Origin: Henckelia pumila
Taxonomy: Eukaryota; Streptophyta; Magnoliopsida; Lamiales; Gesneriaceae
DNA length: 64,000 bases
NCBI RefSeq assembly: GCF_033568475.1
Contig: NC_133120.1
Location: 172,143,991-172,207,990 of the forward strand
Reading direction: 5' to 3'
This document shows positions 47,801 to 59,554 of the stretch, piece by piece; positions within the stretch are counted from its first letter, which is position 1, and each line of letters begins with the position of its first letter. Both the position numbers and the translations under genes were made by a program. The notes beneath the pieces are model-generated. The model searched no databases. It was not told where the DNA came from and was given only the letters and a program-made list of their open reading frames with translations.

Positions 47801-48727
47801 GGTTTAAGCATAAGGACTTCAGAGTTGGAAAGATAAGAGCCAGATACAAATGGAATGGGTAAATAACAAGAGGACTCATTAATTATTTAGTAGCTCCAAA
47901 TTCTAGAATCTAATCTGATATTCCGAATGTCAGAAACTCAACAGAAGCTCTCAATGGATATAAGCTTCTCAGAAATTTTCCAACGTTCAGCTCACTCCAT
48001 CTGCTTTATTCAACCTTGTGATTCCTCAGTCCAATTGATTCATAATTGCAATTATTTTCATGGTTATTCACCTTAATAGGTGTCAAAGATTATCAGTTAA
48101 TGATAGACAATCTTACATGTTTTTTCCCTCCAAATTTTTTCACCCAAAGAGTCCTCTTCCACATTACATATGGAAACAAATAAAATGTAGAAACCAACTG
48201 AGCAAAGGGCAAAAGAATTGCATTTCCACTGACTCACGTCAAAGGTTTTTCACTTCCTGTATGATTTCCCTGATGTTAAATTCTTGAAAGTTAACTTGAC
48301 ATGTTTCGTTATCCCCAAATGTGAGACGAGAAGACCCAACACCATGCCATCAAAAGTTACAGGACGATTAAAAAAAAAAAAAAATCACCTTTGACACAAC
48401 ACCTTCCTTCCCAACTCAAACGCAAGATCATAAGTTCCAAGAGTCGAAACAACCTGAGAAAACACATACTTGTCAACACACGAGGACCCAATAGTAACAA
48501 GAAACAGAGGGATGCCAACATACGAAAATGGCAGAGTAAGAGAGCTTGGATATGAGTTCCGGGACGCCAAACCCACGAGGAGCAGAGCCAGCTATGCCGA
48601 AGGCAAGCGTGAAAGGCGAAAGCACCACCTTGACAGGGAAATCAAGAATGTCAATGAGTTGCGGCGCATAGTGGCGCGTGAAATGCTTGTACTGAAGGTC
48701 AGTGAATTGTTTGATGCTCTTCAGCAT
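35815..48727 (-). CDS. Conserved plant protein with DnaJ-type cysteine-rich zinc domain, 11 exons
   Basis: Exons, 5' to 3' on the minus strand: 48727-48524, 48453-48389, 47619-47521, 47118-46986, 46317-46258, 46096-46037, 45309-45187, 39235-39164, 36950-36813, 36628-36473, 35988-35815. Every intron is GT-AG and the joined frame is open (427 aa). A hydrophobic N-terminal part precedes four CxxC pairs at Cys92/95, 103/106, 161/164 and 172/175 (CRTCNG, CTMCKG, CPSCNG, CPECNG), the pattern of the DnaJ zinc-binding domain that holds client proteins or drives thiol exchange. There is no J domain. The C-terminal half is Trp- and Lys-rich. I recognise it as a conserved plant family but not its name; organelle targeting is possible, unproven. 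The start is the first ATG in frame. The last exon could splice again at AAG/GTTTAC near 35880. A TATATAA-like motif lies near 48815. Confidence 0.88.
37572..38092 (+). mobile_element. TRIM element 1 in intron 8, with perfect TSD GAAGG
   Basis: Short LTRs of 173 bp (37572-37744) and 159 bp (37934-38092) share CTATCCCACAT, TCGTAAAGC and GGCG..GACA ends. TGGTATCAGAGTC at 37748 is a tRNA-iMet primer-binding site, so the element reads on the plus strand, antisense to the host gene. GAAGG flanks both ends (37567-37571 and 38093-38097). The 189-bp internal region has no coding capacity. The left end begins TA instead of TG. Confidence 0.88.
38211..38430. repeat. 117-bp tandem duplication inside TRIM 2
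   Basis: AAACAAAAAG...GCCGGATTAAGGTGCATGATG starts at 38211 and again at 38328. Both copies also share AGCCTTCTACAGTGGGCCAC. The second copy is shorter by a small deletion. Confidence 0.85.
39544..44686 (+). mobile_element. Complete Ty3/gypsy chromovirus (probably Reina-like) in intron 7
   Basis: The 5143-bp element is flanked by TTATC at 39539-39543 and 44687-44691. The LTRs are 39544-39992 (449 bp) and 44250-44686 (437 bp), both starting TGTCATGGGCCC and ending GGTTCATAACA. A TGGTACCAGAGAC primer-binding site follows the 5' LTR and a purine tract (GGGAGGGGACAGA) precedes the 3' LTR. Small size, short LTRs and a C-terminal chromodomain suggest the Reina clade. The element reads opposite to the host gene, whose splice sites are untouched. 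Extra bases in the 5' LTR (CATACAAACAGGT) are the main LTR difference. Confidence 0.95.
40144..44249 (+). pseudogene. gag-pol of the intronic chromovirus, decayed
   Basis: Domains in order: gag capsid (FPRFNELSDPLSWISRCEHFF, about 40270), a knuckle-like CFNCDEHFVPGHRFK that lacks the last cysteine (about 40885), a broken protease (LIDSGSTHCFLD, about 41090), reverse transcriptase with FFDDILVYS (about 42030), RNase H split by a frameshift near 42575, integrase zinc region and D,D,E core (MDFIEGL, VSDRDATF, DGQTEA; 43000-43660) and a chromodomain (VLVHWGGLSPAEASWEDE, about 44125). Stops and frameshifts at many points, for example 40453 and 41633, make it inactive. Confidence 0.93.
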
Positions 48728-51700
48728 CTTGTCTGGTTTACAGCTCCAATTCAAGGGAAATTGCAGGCCCTCAAACCCTTCTGCGGATAATTCTCGCTTC
48801 GATTTTTATGGGGTTTATATTATATACTGTGAGCAAACCACCCATATCATCCATATGTTCAAATTGGGGAAAATTAGCATTTTGGTGTTTGTTTTTTGGT
48901 TTTCGTCATATATGCTATCATGTTTTGGAATTTAAAAGATGTCTAATTATTTTTGTAATAAATATTTTTTATTTTTTCATGTTTTATCAGTTTATTGGTT
49001 TGAGATAATTACAACTAACTAATAAAAAAATATTTTTTTACGATTAAATTTTTTTTAATCTAAATAATTTAATAAAATCTGAAATATGTTAATTTAATTT
49101 ATTAAATGTAAAATACTTTTGTTCTTTTAAAAAGTAACAAAAAAACATTCATTTATATCGTTCTCAATTGTAACTTCGATTTTTTTATTTATTTGGCACT
49201 AAGTATTCGCCTACTTAGCACCTATTAATGATCATATAAATAAGTTTCAACCTAAATTAACAAAATTAGCTAAAAAACTAAAAATATATTTAAAACATAC
49301 TTTCGTTCTTTTAAAAAATAACACTCTAATATATTTTTTTATCGTTCTCAACTATGGTTGACTTTTTTTGTTCCGCTTTTCTCGAAAGCGGAGCTTTTTA
49401 GGTATGTTTCACTTTTATCACGCTTAAGCGTGCTTTTTAGAACACTACAAATAAGCAAAATTTTGCTGCTCCCTCCAGTTTCGGCGACGGAGGAAAAATA
49501 CAAAAAAAAAATCAAGTTATTGTACCTTTTAGAACATAATTATTATTTTAAAAAATAATTAGAAGGTCAACATCTAAATTTTAAACCTAATTTATTTAAT
49601 TATAAAATCATAAAAAAATATTTATTTTAAAAGCTTAAGCGGTGAAGTTGGAAAGTCAACTTCTAAATTCTAAATTTAATTTATTTTTAAAATAAAAAAT
49701 ATAGGCTCTTATTCTAACTTAATCGAGCTTAATTTGGTCAAAACCGTATCTTTTTCATGACCAAAATAAAAAAAAACAAGTCAACTAATAGGACCAAATC
49801 CAAAAAAAATCCAAATTCCTGTACTTTTTTTCAAAACATAACTTTGTATAGGACCGAAATCAAAAAGTAAGTCAACTTATAGGACCAAAATCAAAACAAT
49901 CAACATGTAGGACTAAATTCAAAATAAAAACAAAGTTACAGGATCTTTTCCAAAACAAGCCAATATACAAAATCAAAACCAAAATGAAGCCAACATACAG
50001 GACTAAAATGCTAATTTTCCCGTTCAAATTGCGTATATCATATAGCTTATATAAGATAAAAAAAAATTAAGGATTTAATATTCAATCTAGATTTTTATGT
50101 ACTCCATAAAATTTTAGTGGTATTCAAGATGAGTTTTAAAAAATCATACTTTATAAAATATTCAAAATGTCAATAGACTTTTAAAGACTCCATGGAATTT
50201 TATTAAGTACAATAAATCTAAGATTACAACAATTAAAAATCAATAATTATTTTTGGTTCAACATAAAGATTTGGATTGACATTTCAAACTCACACACTTT
50301 TTTTCATTTTTATTAAAATAATCTATATACTAAGTCTCATACATACTTAAAAATAATATATGTACAAACATATTTTTCTATTTCTAAAATAAAATAAAAT
50401 TTTATCATTCATAATTTTTCGAATTTTAATTAAAAACCTCACGAGATTCATATTTATTAAAAATTTTAAATAAATATTATAATACACAACAAAAAATTAT
50501 AATATTTTATTGATCATAAATTGAAAATAACAATAATTAAAAATTCATTATTTATTATATAAAATTTGATTTTTTAATTATTTTCTATAATTTTTTAATC
50601 TATAGCTTAATTTTTATTATAACTCAAAATTTTCGATAGTGATTTTATTCACTTTAATATATACATATATATATATATATATACATAAAACTTGTGGATC
50701 GAAAATCTAATTTTATAAAATAATTATGTATTTTTTAATTTTTTTTTACTGTCGTTGAGTTTTTTTTAGTGGAGAAGTTTTGTATAAATTTATTTAAGAG
50801 ACTTTTCTAAAAAAAAAAATTACTTAAGAGAAGGACAAATGGGAAAGAATTTTTGGTGTGTTCATGCCACACCAAAAATAGTTTTTCTAGTGCCCTCAAC
50901 TATTATAAAATAGTATATATATATATATATTTATAATAATAATAATATGTATATGATTGATATACATTGACTTGATATATTAACGTAATTTTAAAATTTT
51001 ATTAACACGAATGTGTGTGTGTGTATGTATATATATATATAGATATTATATAAATAAGGATACTATATAAAATTAAATATATTCAAATTTTATAGAGTTA
51101 TATTAATTTTTTAATTACAATAAATTTATTACTACTTATCGATTTTTGTAAACTAGATTGATAAGTAAAAATTATTTACATAGATAGATAAAAATATTTT
51201 AAAGAAATATAAATAGAAGTTATTGACACTCGATTAATAATTTAATAAATAAATAAAATCAAAATCATGAATTACAAAATTCATAGGGTTCTAGAAAAAA
51301 TTTACAAATGTTAATAAAAGTTATGAAAAAACAAATTTGCAAGATTCTGTGAAAATTTTTAAAAGTCTGTGAGATTCTATAAAAGTCTTTAAAAATCCAT
51401 CAACTCCACAAAAGTCAAAAGTATGTCATTTAAAAAAAATCAGTAAATCTCTGCAACGAATACACCCCCAAATTTCGTCCTCGATTTTGTTTTATGAATT
51501 TTTGATTAAATTTTATTCATAAATTACATGTATAGATTGACTTGAGGGATCACAAGATAGCTATTCATAAGACTATTAACAGTTTTGATATTAAGCACTA
51601 TGTTAATAATTTTTTTTTAATAAACAAAAGGTTCTAAAAGATCATTAATTGCATTTTTTTTTGGATTTTCATATGAGAGTTATACAATATTTGTTAATTT

Positions 51701-51768
51701 ACCCCGTTCATGTTAATTTTAAATTGTTTTATATTTTGATGGTAATAAGAAAAAATACACAAAAATTT
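48728..51768. other. Gene-poor AT-rich flank
   Basis: Upstream DNA of the zinc-finger gene, then AT-rich non-coding sequence. It holds short (TA)n runs near 50661, 50913 and 51018, small palindromes (CCGCTTTTCTCGAAAGCGG at about 49375 and CGCTTAAGCG at about 49420) and the degenerate repeat block at 49741-50015. No coding gene is seen. Confidence 0.5.
49741..50015. repeat. Degenerate minisatellite with 'AGGACCAAAATC' core
   Basis: The phrase CAACNTATAGGACCAAAATCAAAA recurs at irregular spacing of roughly 40-60 bp, with many changes. Confidence 0.6.
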
Positions 51769-51905
51769 GTGTGAGATGGTTTTATGGCTCAATTTTATGA
51801 GACGAATCTTTTATTTGAGTTATTCATGAAAAATTATTATTTTTTATGGTAAAATATTACTTTTATATAAATATATATGCATGGTTGAAATCGTCTCACA
51901 AGAAA
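51769..51905. mobile_element. Miniature element with GTCTCAC ends (low confidence)
   Basis: The left end has GTGTGAGATGGTTTTATGGC and the right end ATCGTCTCACAAGAAACCTG, an imperfect inverted pair around an AT-rich core. Related sequence occurs near 24256. No target duplication was verified. Confidence 0.45.
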
Positions 51906-51930
51906 CCTGCTCAAAAAATTATATAAATTG

Positions 51931-52447
51931 TTCTAAAAGGCGGCGCCTAGGCGCTAGGCGGTTGCCCACCGCTCCGATTTTTAGACAGTTGAAGTTTTTG
52001 GGAGTTATTACATTAATTGTCCGTCTAGGCCGCCTAATCACCGCCTATACGCGTCAAAAAAATCCACCTAGACGGCCGCCTAGATTAACATATAATATAT
52101 TTTTTAATTTAATTTTTTAAAAAAAAATATTATTTGACATATTTGTCCATCAATTTGTATCAGATGAATACGAGAATATGTCATGTAATTCGAGTTTGAA
52201 TTCGATAAAGAAAAGTTATTGGAGAAATATTAAGATGAACAAGAATAATAAGATATTTAGACTAAAAAAAACCAGTTAGGCTGGTGAATTCGATAAAGAA
52301 GAATTATTGAAGAAATATTAAGATAGATCGGATTAAAATAATTAGATATTTAGGCTAAAAAGAAAAACCGCATAGGCCCCCCCCCCCCCCGCCTAAGCGG
52401 CAGGGCTGTGGGTAACCGCTCGCCTACCGATTACCACTTTATAGAAC
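51931..52447. mobile_element. hAT-like miniature inverted-repeat element
   Basis: The ends form an imperfect inverted repeat of about 40 bp: TTCTAAAAGGCGGCGCCTAG at the left, and the right end reads GTTCTATAAAGTGGTAATCG on the minus strand. Subterminal GCCTAGGCG motifs occur at both ends and a poly-C run lies at about 52378-52390. The centre is AT-rich and non-coding. No clean 8-bp target duplication was found. Confidence 0.65.
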
Positions 52448-52593
52448 ATTGCTTTTTATCATTATGTAATATGAAACTTGAGGGGTTATTTAAATAAATA
52501 TTATAAATATTAACAAATTTTAACAAATATAACAAAACTTAAAATTTTAAAAACATATAATAAAACAGTCTCAGACCCAATTTTATTGATAAA

Positions 52594-53062
52594 TAGAGGT
52601 GTAAGGATGGCATACAGTATCGTACCGAAAAATACATATGATATACCGTACCAAAAATTACGATATAAGAATATTTTATACCGATATCGTACCGAAAATT
52701 TTGGTATGCCGATTTTTTATATACCGAAAATTTCGGTATCTATAACTAGCATACCGATTATACCGAAATTTTACGGTATACCGAGATTTCGATATGATAT
52801 CGGTATATATCGTTTTATACCCAAAAAAAATCTTATATTTTTAAAAATTTATTGTTTAAAAATTTATATATATTTAAATTTTTATATAATATTTCGGTAT
52901 ATTGATATACCGGTATATACTTAAATTTTCAAATTTCATACCATTATCGTACCGAAAAATTTGGTATCGTTATCGTATCGTACCAAAAATTTGGTAAATT
53001 CGGTATTTTTTCGGTACGATAACCTTGGTATACCGAAAATTTGATATTTTTTATCATCCCTA
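52594..53062. mobile_element. Miniature inverted-repeat element rich in TACCGAAA palindromes
   Basis: Starts TAGAGGTGTAAGGATGGCAT and ends TTTATCATCCCTA. Both halves are made of TACCGAAATTTCGGTA-type palindromes. A related element lies at 63446-63780. Just outside, TCTCAGACCC (52569-52578) and GGGTCTGAGA (53065-53074) form a further inverted pair. No transposase. Confidence 0.6.
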
Positions 53063-53433
53063 TAGGGTCTGAGACCCTGACTCCTCACTCGTGTTTTTGT
53101 CTCTTGGAAGCCTCGGATTCTCTCATGCCCCAACTTTTTTCTTTCGTTTTTTTAATCAAAACGTTTGTTGTTTAACATGTTTGGAAAACAATGATATTAT
53201 CGTTATAGAGTTTTAGTTTAGAATTTCACAATATTATTTTTATTTCATTCTAAAATTTTATAATTGACGATTTAAGCATTTAGTCATTTTTATAATCTAG
53301 TTTTAATGATTTTAATAATTATAATTATAACGCCTCAGATTCGTTGACTGTCCCCACTGTATCAAGACGGGTCTTTCCAACGTGCTTATGTACTCACTCA
53401 CTCACACGCACCTGAGAAACTTCTCGGTGAGTC

Positions 53434-56400
53434 CAGGCCCGGACCTGTAATAATAAAAATGAGGCAAGTGCCTCAGGCCCAATTTGGGGGCACCAAAATC
53501 TTTAAAAAAAATAATTAATATATATGTTAATTCATGAACTCATTTTAAATAAGCCCATAAATAATAGTTGATAAGCCCATTTCTTTCTTTCCAAATAAAA
53601 AAAAGCCCTATCTTAGTTATTAAGAAGAAAATGAATCGGCGATTTGACATCAGGGTGAGCCAATGAGGGAGAAGAAATCTTCAGAATTTTCACATTCAAA
53701 TACTCGAGAGGCCATGTGAAGAATGTCTTGAATATTCCATTCATGTATAGTTAATATTTTGAATGGTATATATTATTTTAGTTTTATATTTAGATATTTT
53801 TTACTTTCTTGTATTTTTTGTCAAATTCGTTAATGGTGATGCAGGCTGGGTGATTGGTGAATAATTCCAAATTTATAAAGCAAGTTTCGTCCTTCTATGA
53901 CAAGGAATATCAAATTGTTTTGGTAAGTGTCGAGCAAAATAAATTATCATCAGAATTCAGAAATTAACACTGTAACAGAGTATAGTTTCTTGTATTTACA
54001 ATTGTGATTTTGATTTTTTTTCTAGAGTTAGAAGTGGAATTATTTTAATATATCAATCTATGAATTGTCAATGCAGATTAGTATTTAGGGTTTAGCTTAA
54101 GCATGCCTCCTATAAAAAAACAATTGTCTGGGGCGGAAAAAAAAAAGAAAAAACAAAGGGAAGAGGCTTTAGTTCAAAGCCAAGCAGGAAGCCTCAATAA
54201 GTATTTCACAAGCAATCAAGTAGCAGAGAAAACGGAAGTAGCGAAGCAAGTGAATCAGAATGACATTGATGATGAGTTGAATGATCAGGAACAAAGTGAA
54301 TTGAATGAACTTCGAAATGAAGAACCAAAACAATCTAAAAATGAGAAAGATGCAGTAAGTATGCCTAAAAGTGACAATGATGAAGATGTAAATCAAAAGA
54401 TTTTGTTTCCTCTAAATGTTGATGATCCAGGAAATTGGGATAAAATTCAAAATATTTGGGACTTTCTAGTTGAAAGAGGTCCTAGAAGATATGATGATAT
54501 TTTGTTTCCTCTTGATAACACTGGAAGACATTTTAGTCCATCACATTATAAGAGGCAATTGCCAAATGGTGAGGAAAGTGACAGAAGATGGTTAGTGTAC
54601 TCTAACTCTATGGACAAGATCTTCTGTTTTTGTTGCAAGTTATTCAAAACTCAAAGAACCACGACGAAACTTGGTTATTTGGCTGACGAAGGATACAAAG
54701 ATTGGAAGAATATTAGCAGATGTCTCAACCTTCATGAACTAGTAAAGATCGTATTGATTGCATGACTAGTTGGATTGAATTAGAAAGAAGACTTCGAAAG
54801 AAAAAGACAATTGATGAAAGTATGCAAGCAGCAATTAACAAGGAGAGAGAACATTGAAAACATGTATTGAAGAGAATAATTGAAGTTGTGCAAAGGATTG
54901 CGAAAAATAACTTGGCACTTCGAGGAGATTGTGAGAAGCTTTGCGTTGAGAATAATGTAATCTTTTTTTGCAGTTAATTGAAATGATTGCTGAATTTGAT
55001 CCAATAATGGAGGAGCATCTTCGGCGTGTTCAAGAACGACAGATTCATTACAATTATCTTGGGCCGAAAATCCAAAATGAATTGTTACAGATGTTGGCGG
55101 CTAAGTTATGAAGCTCAATTGTTGCAAAAATTAAACATGCAAAGTATTTCACTATGATAATTGATTCCACTCCAGATGCAAGTCACGAGGAACATATGTC
55201 CCTTATAATTAGATGTGTGGATGATTATGAAAATGTAGTAGTGGTCGAAGAATTTTGGATTGGATTTTTGAAAGTTAATGTAAATTTTGGGCTTAGGCTT
55301 TTTATAGAGCTTAAAAATATTTTGAGCAGTCTCGAACTTGTGATTGACAATATAAGAGGTCAAAGATATGACAATGGATCTAATATGAAAGGAAAGCACA
55401 AGGGTGTACAAATTAGATTGCTTGAAATTAATCCTAGAGCTTTCTACACTCCATGTGGATGTCACAGTCTTAATCTCACATTATGTGATATGGTAAATTG
55501 TTGTCCTAAAGCGATGTCCTTTTTTGGTGCTATACAACGCATATATTCATTATTCTCTTCTTCTACCAAGCGGTGGCAAATTTTGAACGATCATGTGCAA
55601 GGTCTTACAGTCAAGCCATTATCACAAACACGATGGGAAAGTCATGTTGAATGCGTGAAGCCCATAAAAGACCAAACTTCGAAAATACGAGATTCTTTAA
55701 TTGATTTGGCAAACACTTCTGATGACTCAAAAATAAAGAGTGAAGCTGAAGGCTTGTCATCATTTGAACTCGAGCATTTTGAGTTCCTGACTGGAATGAT
55801 AATTTGGTACAAGTTATTATATGAGATCAACATTGTCAGTAAGTTTCTCCAATCAGAAAATATGGACATTGATGTTGTTATCAGACAGTTGAAGGGTCTT
55901 ATTTCTCTCCTCCAAGAGTTCAGAGAATCTGGATTTGATCAAGCCTTGGTTGAAGCCGAACATATTGCAAGTGAAATGGGAATTGAACCTGTTTTTCGAC
56001 AAAAGCGCATCATTCGAAGAAAGAGACAATTTGATGAGATTAACAGTGAAGAGGTAACGCAATCTCGTAAAGAATCTTTTCGAGTTAATTACTTCTTATT
56101 TATAATTGATCAAGCTCTTTCTTCACTTCAAACTCGGTTTGAGCACTTTCAAAAATACGAAGAAACATTTGGGTTTTTATTTAGTTTGGAGAAATTGAAG
56201 TCTATTGATGATGATGGTCTCTTGAGCTCATGTGTCAATCTTCAAAATTATTTAACACATGATGGGAACTCCGATGTTGATGGACTAGATTTATTTCTAG
56301 AACTAAAGTTGTTAAGACACTCATTACCTGAAGAAGCAAAAAGAGCGATTGATGTGCTGAATTATTTGAAAAGAATGGTTGGTTGTTATCCAAATGCCTA

Positions 56401-56843
56401 TATTGTCTATCGAGTTTTGCTGACTATACCAATTACAGTTGCATCTACCGAAAGAAGTTTTTCCAAATTGAATTTGATCAAAACTTATCTTCGATCAACT
56501 ATGTCGCAAGAAAGACTAAATGGGTTAGCTATGTTGTCTATCGAGAAAAAAATTGTTGAGAAAGTTGATTATGCAAATTTAATTAATACTTTCGCTTCAA
56601 AAGCTGCAAGGCGAGCTATATTCAAGTAATTATGTATGGTTCGGAACATGAATTTTATATTATGTTTGGATCTTTATTTTTTTAGTATTTGCTTATAACA
56701 TATTGCTTTTGATGATTTATTTTTTCTAAATTTTATTTCTAGAATTCTTGTTATAAGCACTATTATTTCTATATGAATATTAAGCTTTGAGGGCACCATT
56801 TTTTGTGCTCGCCTCAGGCCTCAAAATCTCAGGTCTGGAATTA
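53434..56843 (+). mobile_element. hAT transposon with decayed transposase
   Basis: The element sits inside the 5S-like box C of a Cassandra LTR. The left end is CAGGCCCGGACCTG followed by GGCAAGTGCCTCAGGCCC; the right end carries GGGCACCATTTTTTG, GCCTCAGGCCTC and CAGGTCTGG, partly inverted. The flanks GGTGAGTC and AGTGGGTC match at 6 of 8 bases, consistent with an old 8-bp hAT target duplication. End positions are good to a few bases. Confidence 0.82.
54103..56629 (+). pseudogene. hAT transposase with TTF-type zinc finger and hAT dimerisation domain, decayed
   Basis: This enzyme family cuts and joins hAT transposon ends in the nucleus. The first open part (54103-54765) has a Lys-rich start and a TTF-type zinc finger (WLVYSNSMDKIFCFCCKLF). 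The second (from 55154) has the RNase H-like core with IIDSTPDASHEEH and YDNGSNMKGKHKG, the CGCHSLNLTLCDM insertion motif, and the C-terminal dimerisation domain (ITVASTERSFSKLNLIK). Between them lie frame changes (about 54745, 54960) and stops (54856, 55109), so no full protein can be made. Similarity is to the plant 'TTF-type zinc finger with HAT dimerisation' (DUF4371) group. Neighbours are transposon ends only. Confidence 0.9.
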
Positions 56844-56939
56844 AGTGGGTCATCCTATAATTGCCCCAAGTCAAACACGCTTAAATTTGAAGTTCTCATG
56901 TGATGAGCTCCCGAAAAGAAGATCCTCATCACTCACACG

Positions 56940-57776
56940 TAGGGATGACAAAAATTCCCGAAATCCCGACCCTTCCCGAATCTCTTCCCATTCCCATCCC
57001 AAAGAAATCTCAACCCGACATTTTTTCGACCCGAATTATTGGTATTTTTCTCATCCCGATTAATATCGGGAGAGAGATCAGGAATAAAACCTTTTCCCAA
57101 CGGGATTTCCGACCCGTCTCAAAATAATATTATAATGTATTTTATTAATAATAAATTGAGCTAAATATTATTGTGTTTCAACCCATATAATAATTAATTG
57201 TGTACTTAATTTGCATAATTATTTATTATTGAAACGATCGAATAGTGAAATCATGAAATAACAATTTATTTTTGTGTATTTTTTAAAATTAAATTAATAG
57301 TTTAATTAATTAATTTTTATAATTATCTAATTAGAACACATATGTAGAACAAACGATGCAATTTGATGATCTATTTAACAAAGTTTATCGAGTAATTTGT
57401 ATCTGAATATTTTATTAATAATAATTATTCGACGCACAATATGATGTTTTTTTATTGACAAAACTTTGAATCATTATCCGGAATATTTTAATATTATATG
57501 TTTTAAGTTGAATATTTATTTTTTTATTTACAAATATAAATTTGTAAATAGTATTTTTTAAATAAAATAATCACATCTTTTTTGTTTTTTGAACGAAATC
57601 TTGGAAATAAAAAAATTTGGGATTTTTTTCTCTCCCTACCCGACGGGATCCCGAATATTCGGGTTCCGAAATGTGTCGGGTACGGGATCGGGAGGAAAAA
57701 AGTTTTCTGATTCTTTTCGGGACGAAAATTAGGTAGGAGGGTTACGGAACGGGGTCTCGACCCTATTCCACCCTTA
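56940..57776. mobile_element. Non-autonomous hAT-type element with perfect 8-bp TSD
   Basis: 837 bp, beginning TAGGGATGACAAAAATTCCC and ending ACCCTATTCCACCCTTA, flanked by CTCACACG on both sides (56932-56939 and 57777-57784). The ends are rich in CCCGAAATCCCGA-like repeats. The core is AT-rich and non-coding. It is inserted in Cassandra LTR DNA. Confidence 0.88.
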
Positions 57777-58061
57777 CTCACACGCACTTGAGAAACTTCT
57801 CAGGGGTCACTCATCCTATAATTGCCCCAAGTCAAGCACACTTAACTTTGGAGTTCTTATGTGATGATCTCCCGAAAAAAAAGATGCACCTTCGTGATAT
57901 GAATAGTACATATCAAATCTTTTGCACTCATTCCGATGTGAGATCGGTTCGTTCATGCCACCCGTCGCCCATTCACTGGTGGGGTTTCCATCTGTCAGGT
58001 ATTAACCACCCATATTGCGGACCATGTACCGTCCTTGGACATTTGGCTCGGGTGTCACAAT

Positions 58062-58751
58062 AATAATGAGTTTTGAATTGGTTTGAGTATTTTACTTAGA
58101 TTAAAAATAATTATTATATCTACCAACATATAGAAAAAATTAAATTTCATACTAAAAAATTTAAATTATGTAAAATAAATATAAAATAATATTAATGATT
58201 TTAAATTTTTGTAAAAAAATTGTTATAATAACAACCACAATGAGTTTATTGGTGACTAAGAAAATTACCAGCACAATTGATTTAGTTGGAGAATTTAGTT
58301 TTATTAATTAATGTATCTATTTTTTTTGTTATATTTAATTTTTGTACACGATATTTTTTGTACCTTTAGCATTTCTCATTTTACAAATATCGGTTGTACC
58401 AAGTCTGTAAATAAAATTCAATGTTTTCATATTTAACCCCCTTTGGGATTTTTATAAATTATTTCAATAAAATTATAATGCTTTAAAATTTATATATATA
58501 AATTTTAAGAAATCAATTACCTAAGTTTCGGTGTTTAACAAAACAACTTTGTACATCAACAACAGCAGCAGAAGACCGCGAAGCAGAAAAGCTTAAAACA
58601 GCAGAAGCAAAAACAGAAACAAAAGAGCTTAAACAGTAGAAGCATAAGCATAAACTCAAATAACAAACATTAGAAGAAGATTAGATCAGAACATGATCAG
58701 AACATCCTATTAACCAGTCCAAATTATTACCCAAAGGTCTCTAGTACACTG
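58062..58751. other. AT-rich intergenic DNA
   Basis: No gene or clear element is seen. About 58555-58690 is an AAGCAGAAGC-rich stretch, possibly the end of an unrecognised retroelement. Confidence 0.45.
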
Positions 58752-59520
58752 TGTAGTACCTAAAATTCAATTTACTAATTCACATATATTAAATTTAATA
58801 AATATTATGATTTTTTTTACGTTTAATTGATTTAAATTCTTTATTTGAAATTACTAATAAAATATTTTATTATTTGTTCAAATGATTTTATTTTACTAAA
58901 TATTTAATTAATGTTTTTAATTGTTTAAGTTTATTTGTCAAAATGATTTTTAATATGCAATTTAATTGTTTTAATATTTTAAAGGTTTAAGCTTGCATAA
59001 TTAAATGATTTTAATTAATTGTTTAGTTTATTCTTTTAAATGATTTTAACTGTTTAACTTATTTGTTTAAATATTTTCGAGTGTCCAAGTTATTTATTTT
59101 AAATAGCCTTAGTTTAGCGGTTAGTTATTTTAAATCATTTTAAATGTCTATGTTATTTATTTAAATCCTTCTTAAATGTCCAAATCATTTTAAAGGTTTT
59201 TATTTCCGCTTGTGTATTTATTTAAATTATTTTAAACGTTATTCTAGTTTGTTTAAATTATTTTAAGTGCGCTGCTTGTTATTTAAATATTTTACTCGTT
59301 GCCGTGACATCAGAATATTTAAAGAGTTTGATTTTTGGATTTTTTTTAAGCTTGTATTTTTTTTATTTAGTGCGATTTAATTTATATTCGTAATTGCAAG
59401 TATTGGTTTATCACTTTTAAAAAATGTGTTGCACTTTTTCATGAAAATCCTACATTCACATCTTTCTAGGATTTACCACTTGAGCTCAAAGATTTAATCC
59501 TAGCCACAAAACTCACTCAA

Positions 59521-59554
<34 letters not shown>

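Larger units (their letters stand above)
53339..58061 (-). mobile_element. Broken Cassandra LTR copies, interrupted by two hAT elements
   Basis: Cassandra LTR pieces lie at 53339-53433, 56844-56939 and 57777-58061, in the same orientation as the complete copy. The 5S-derived segment is recognisable on the minus strand (AAGTTAAGTGTGCTTGACTT and the box C region). The first and second pieces are one LTR split by the hAT transposon. The join near 56923 goes back to an earlier LTR position, so a second partial LTR follows, which was then split by the 56940-57776 element. No primer-binding site is seen. Confidence 0.8.

Noticed and set aside
48470..48790. 106-codon plus-strand frame opposite exon 1 of the zinc-finger gene
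   Set aside because: The minus-strand exon has a conserved-looking protein, correct splice donor and frame; the plus-strand frame is its shadow.
54958..54976. Possible tiny intron (GTAATC...GCAG) in the hAT transposase
   Set aside because: At 19 nt it is too short for a plant intron; an indel with frameshift explains it better.
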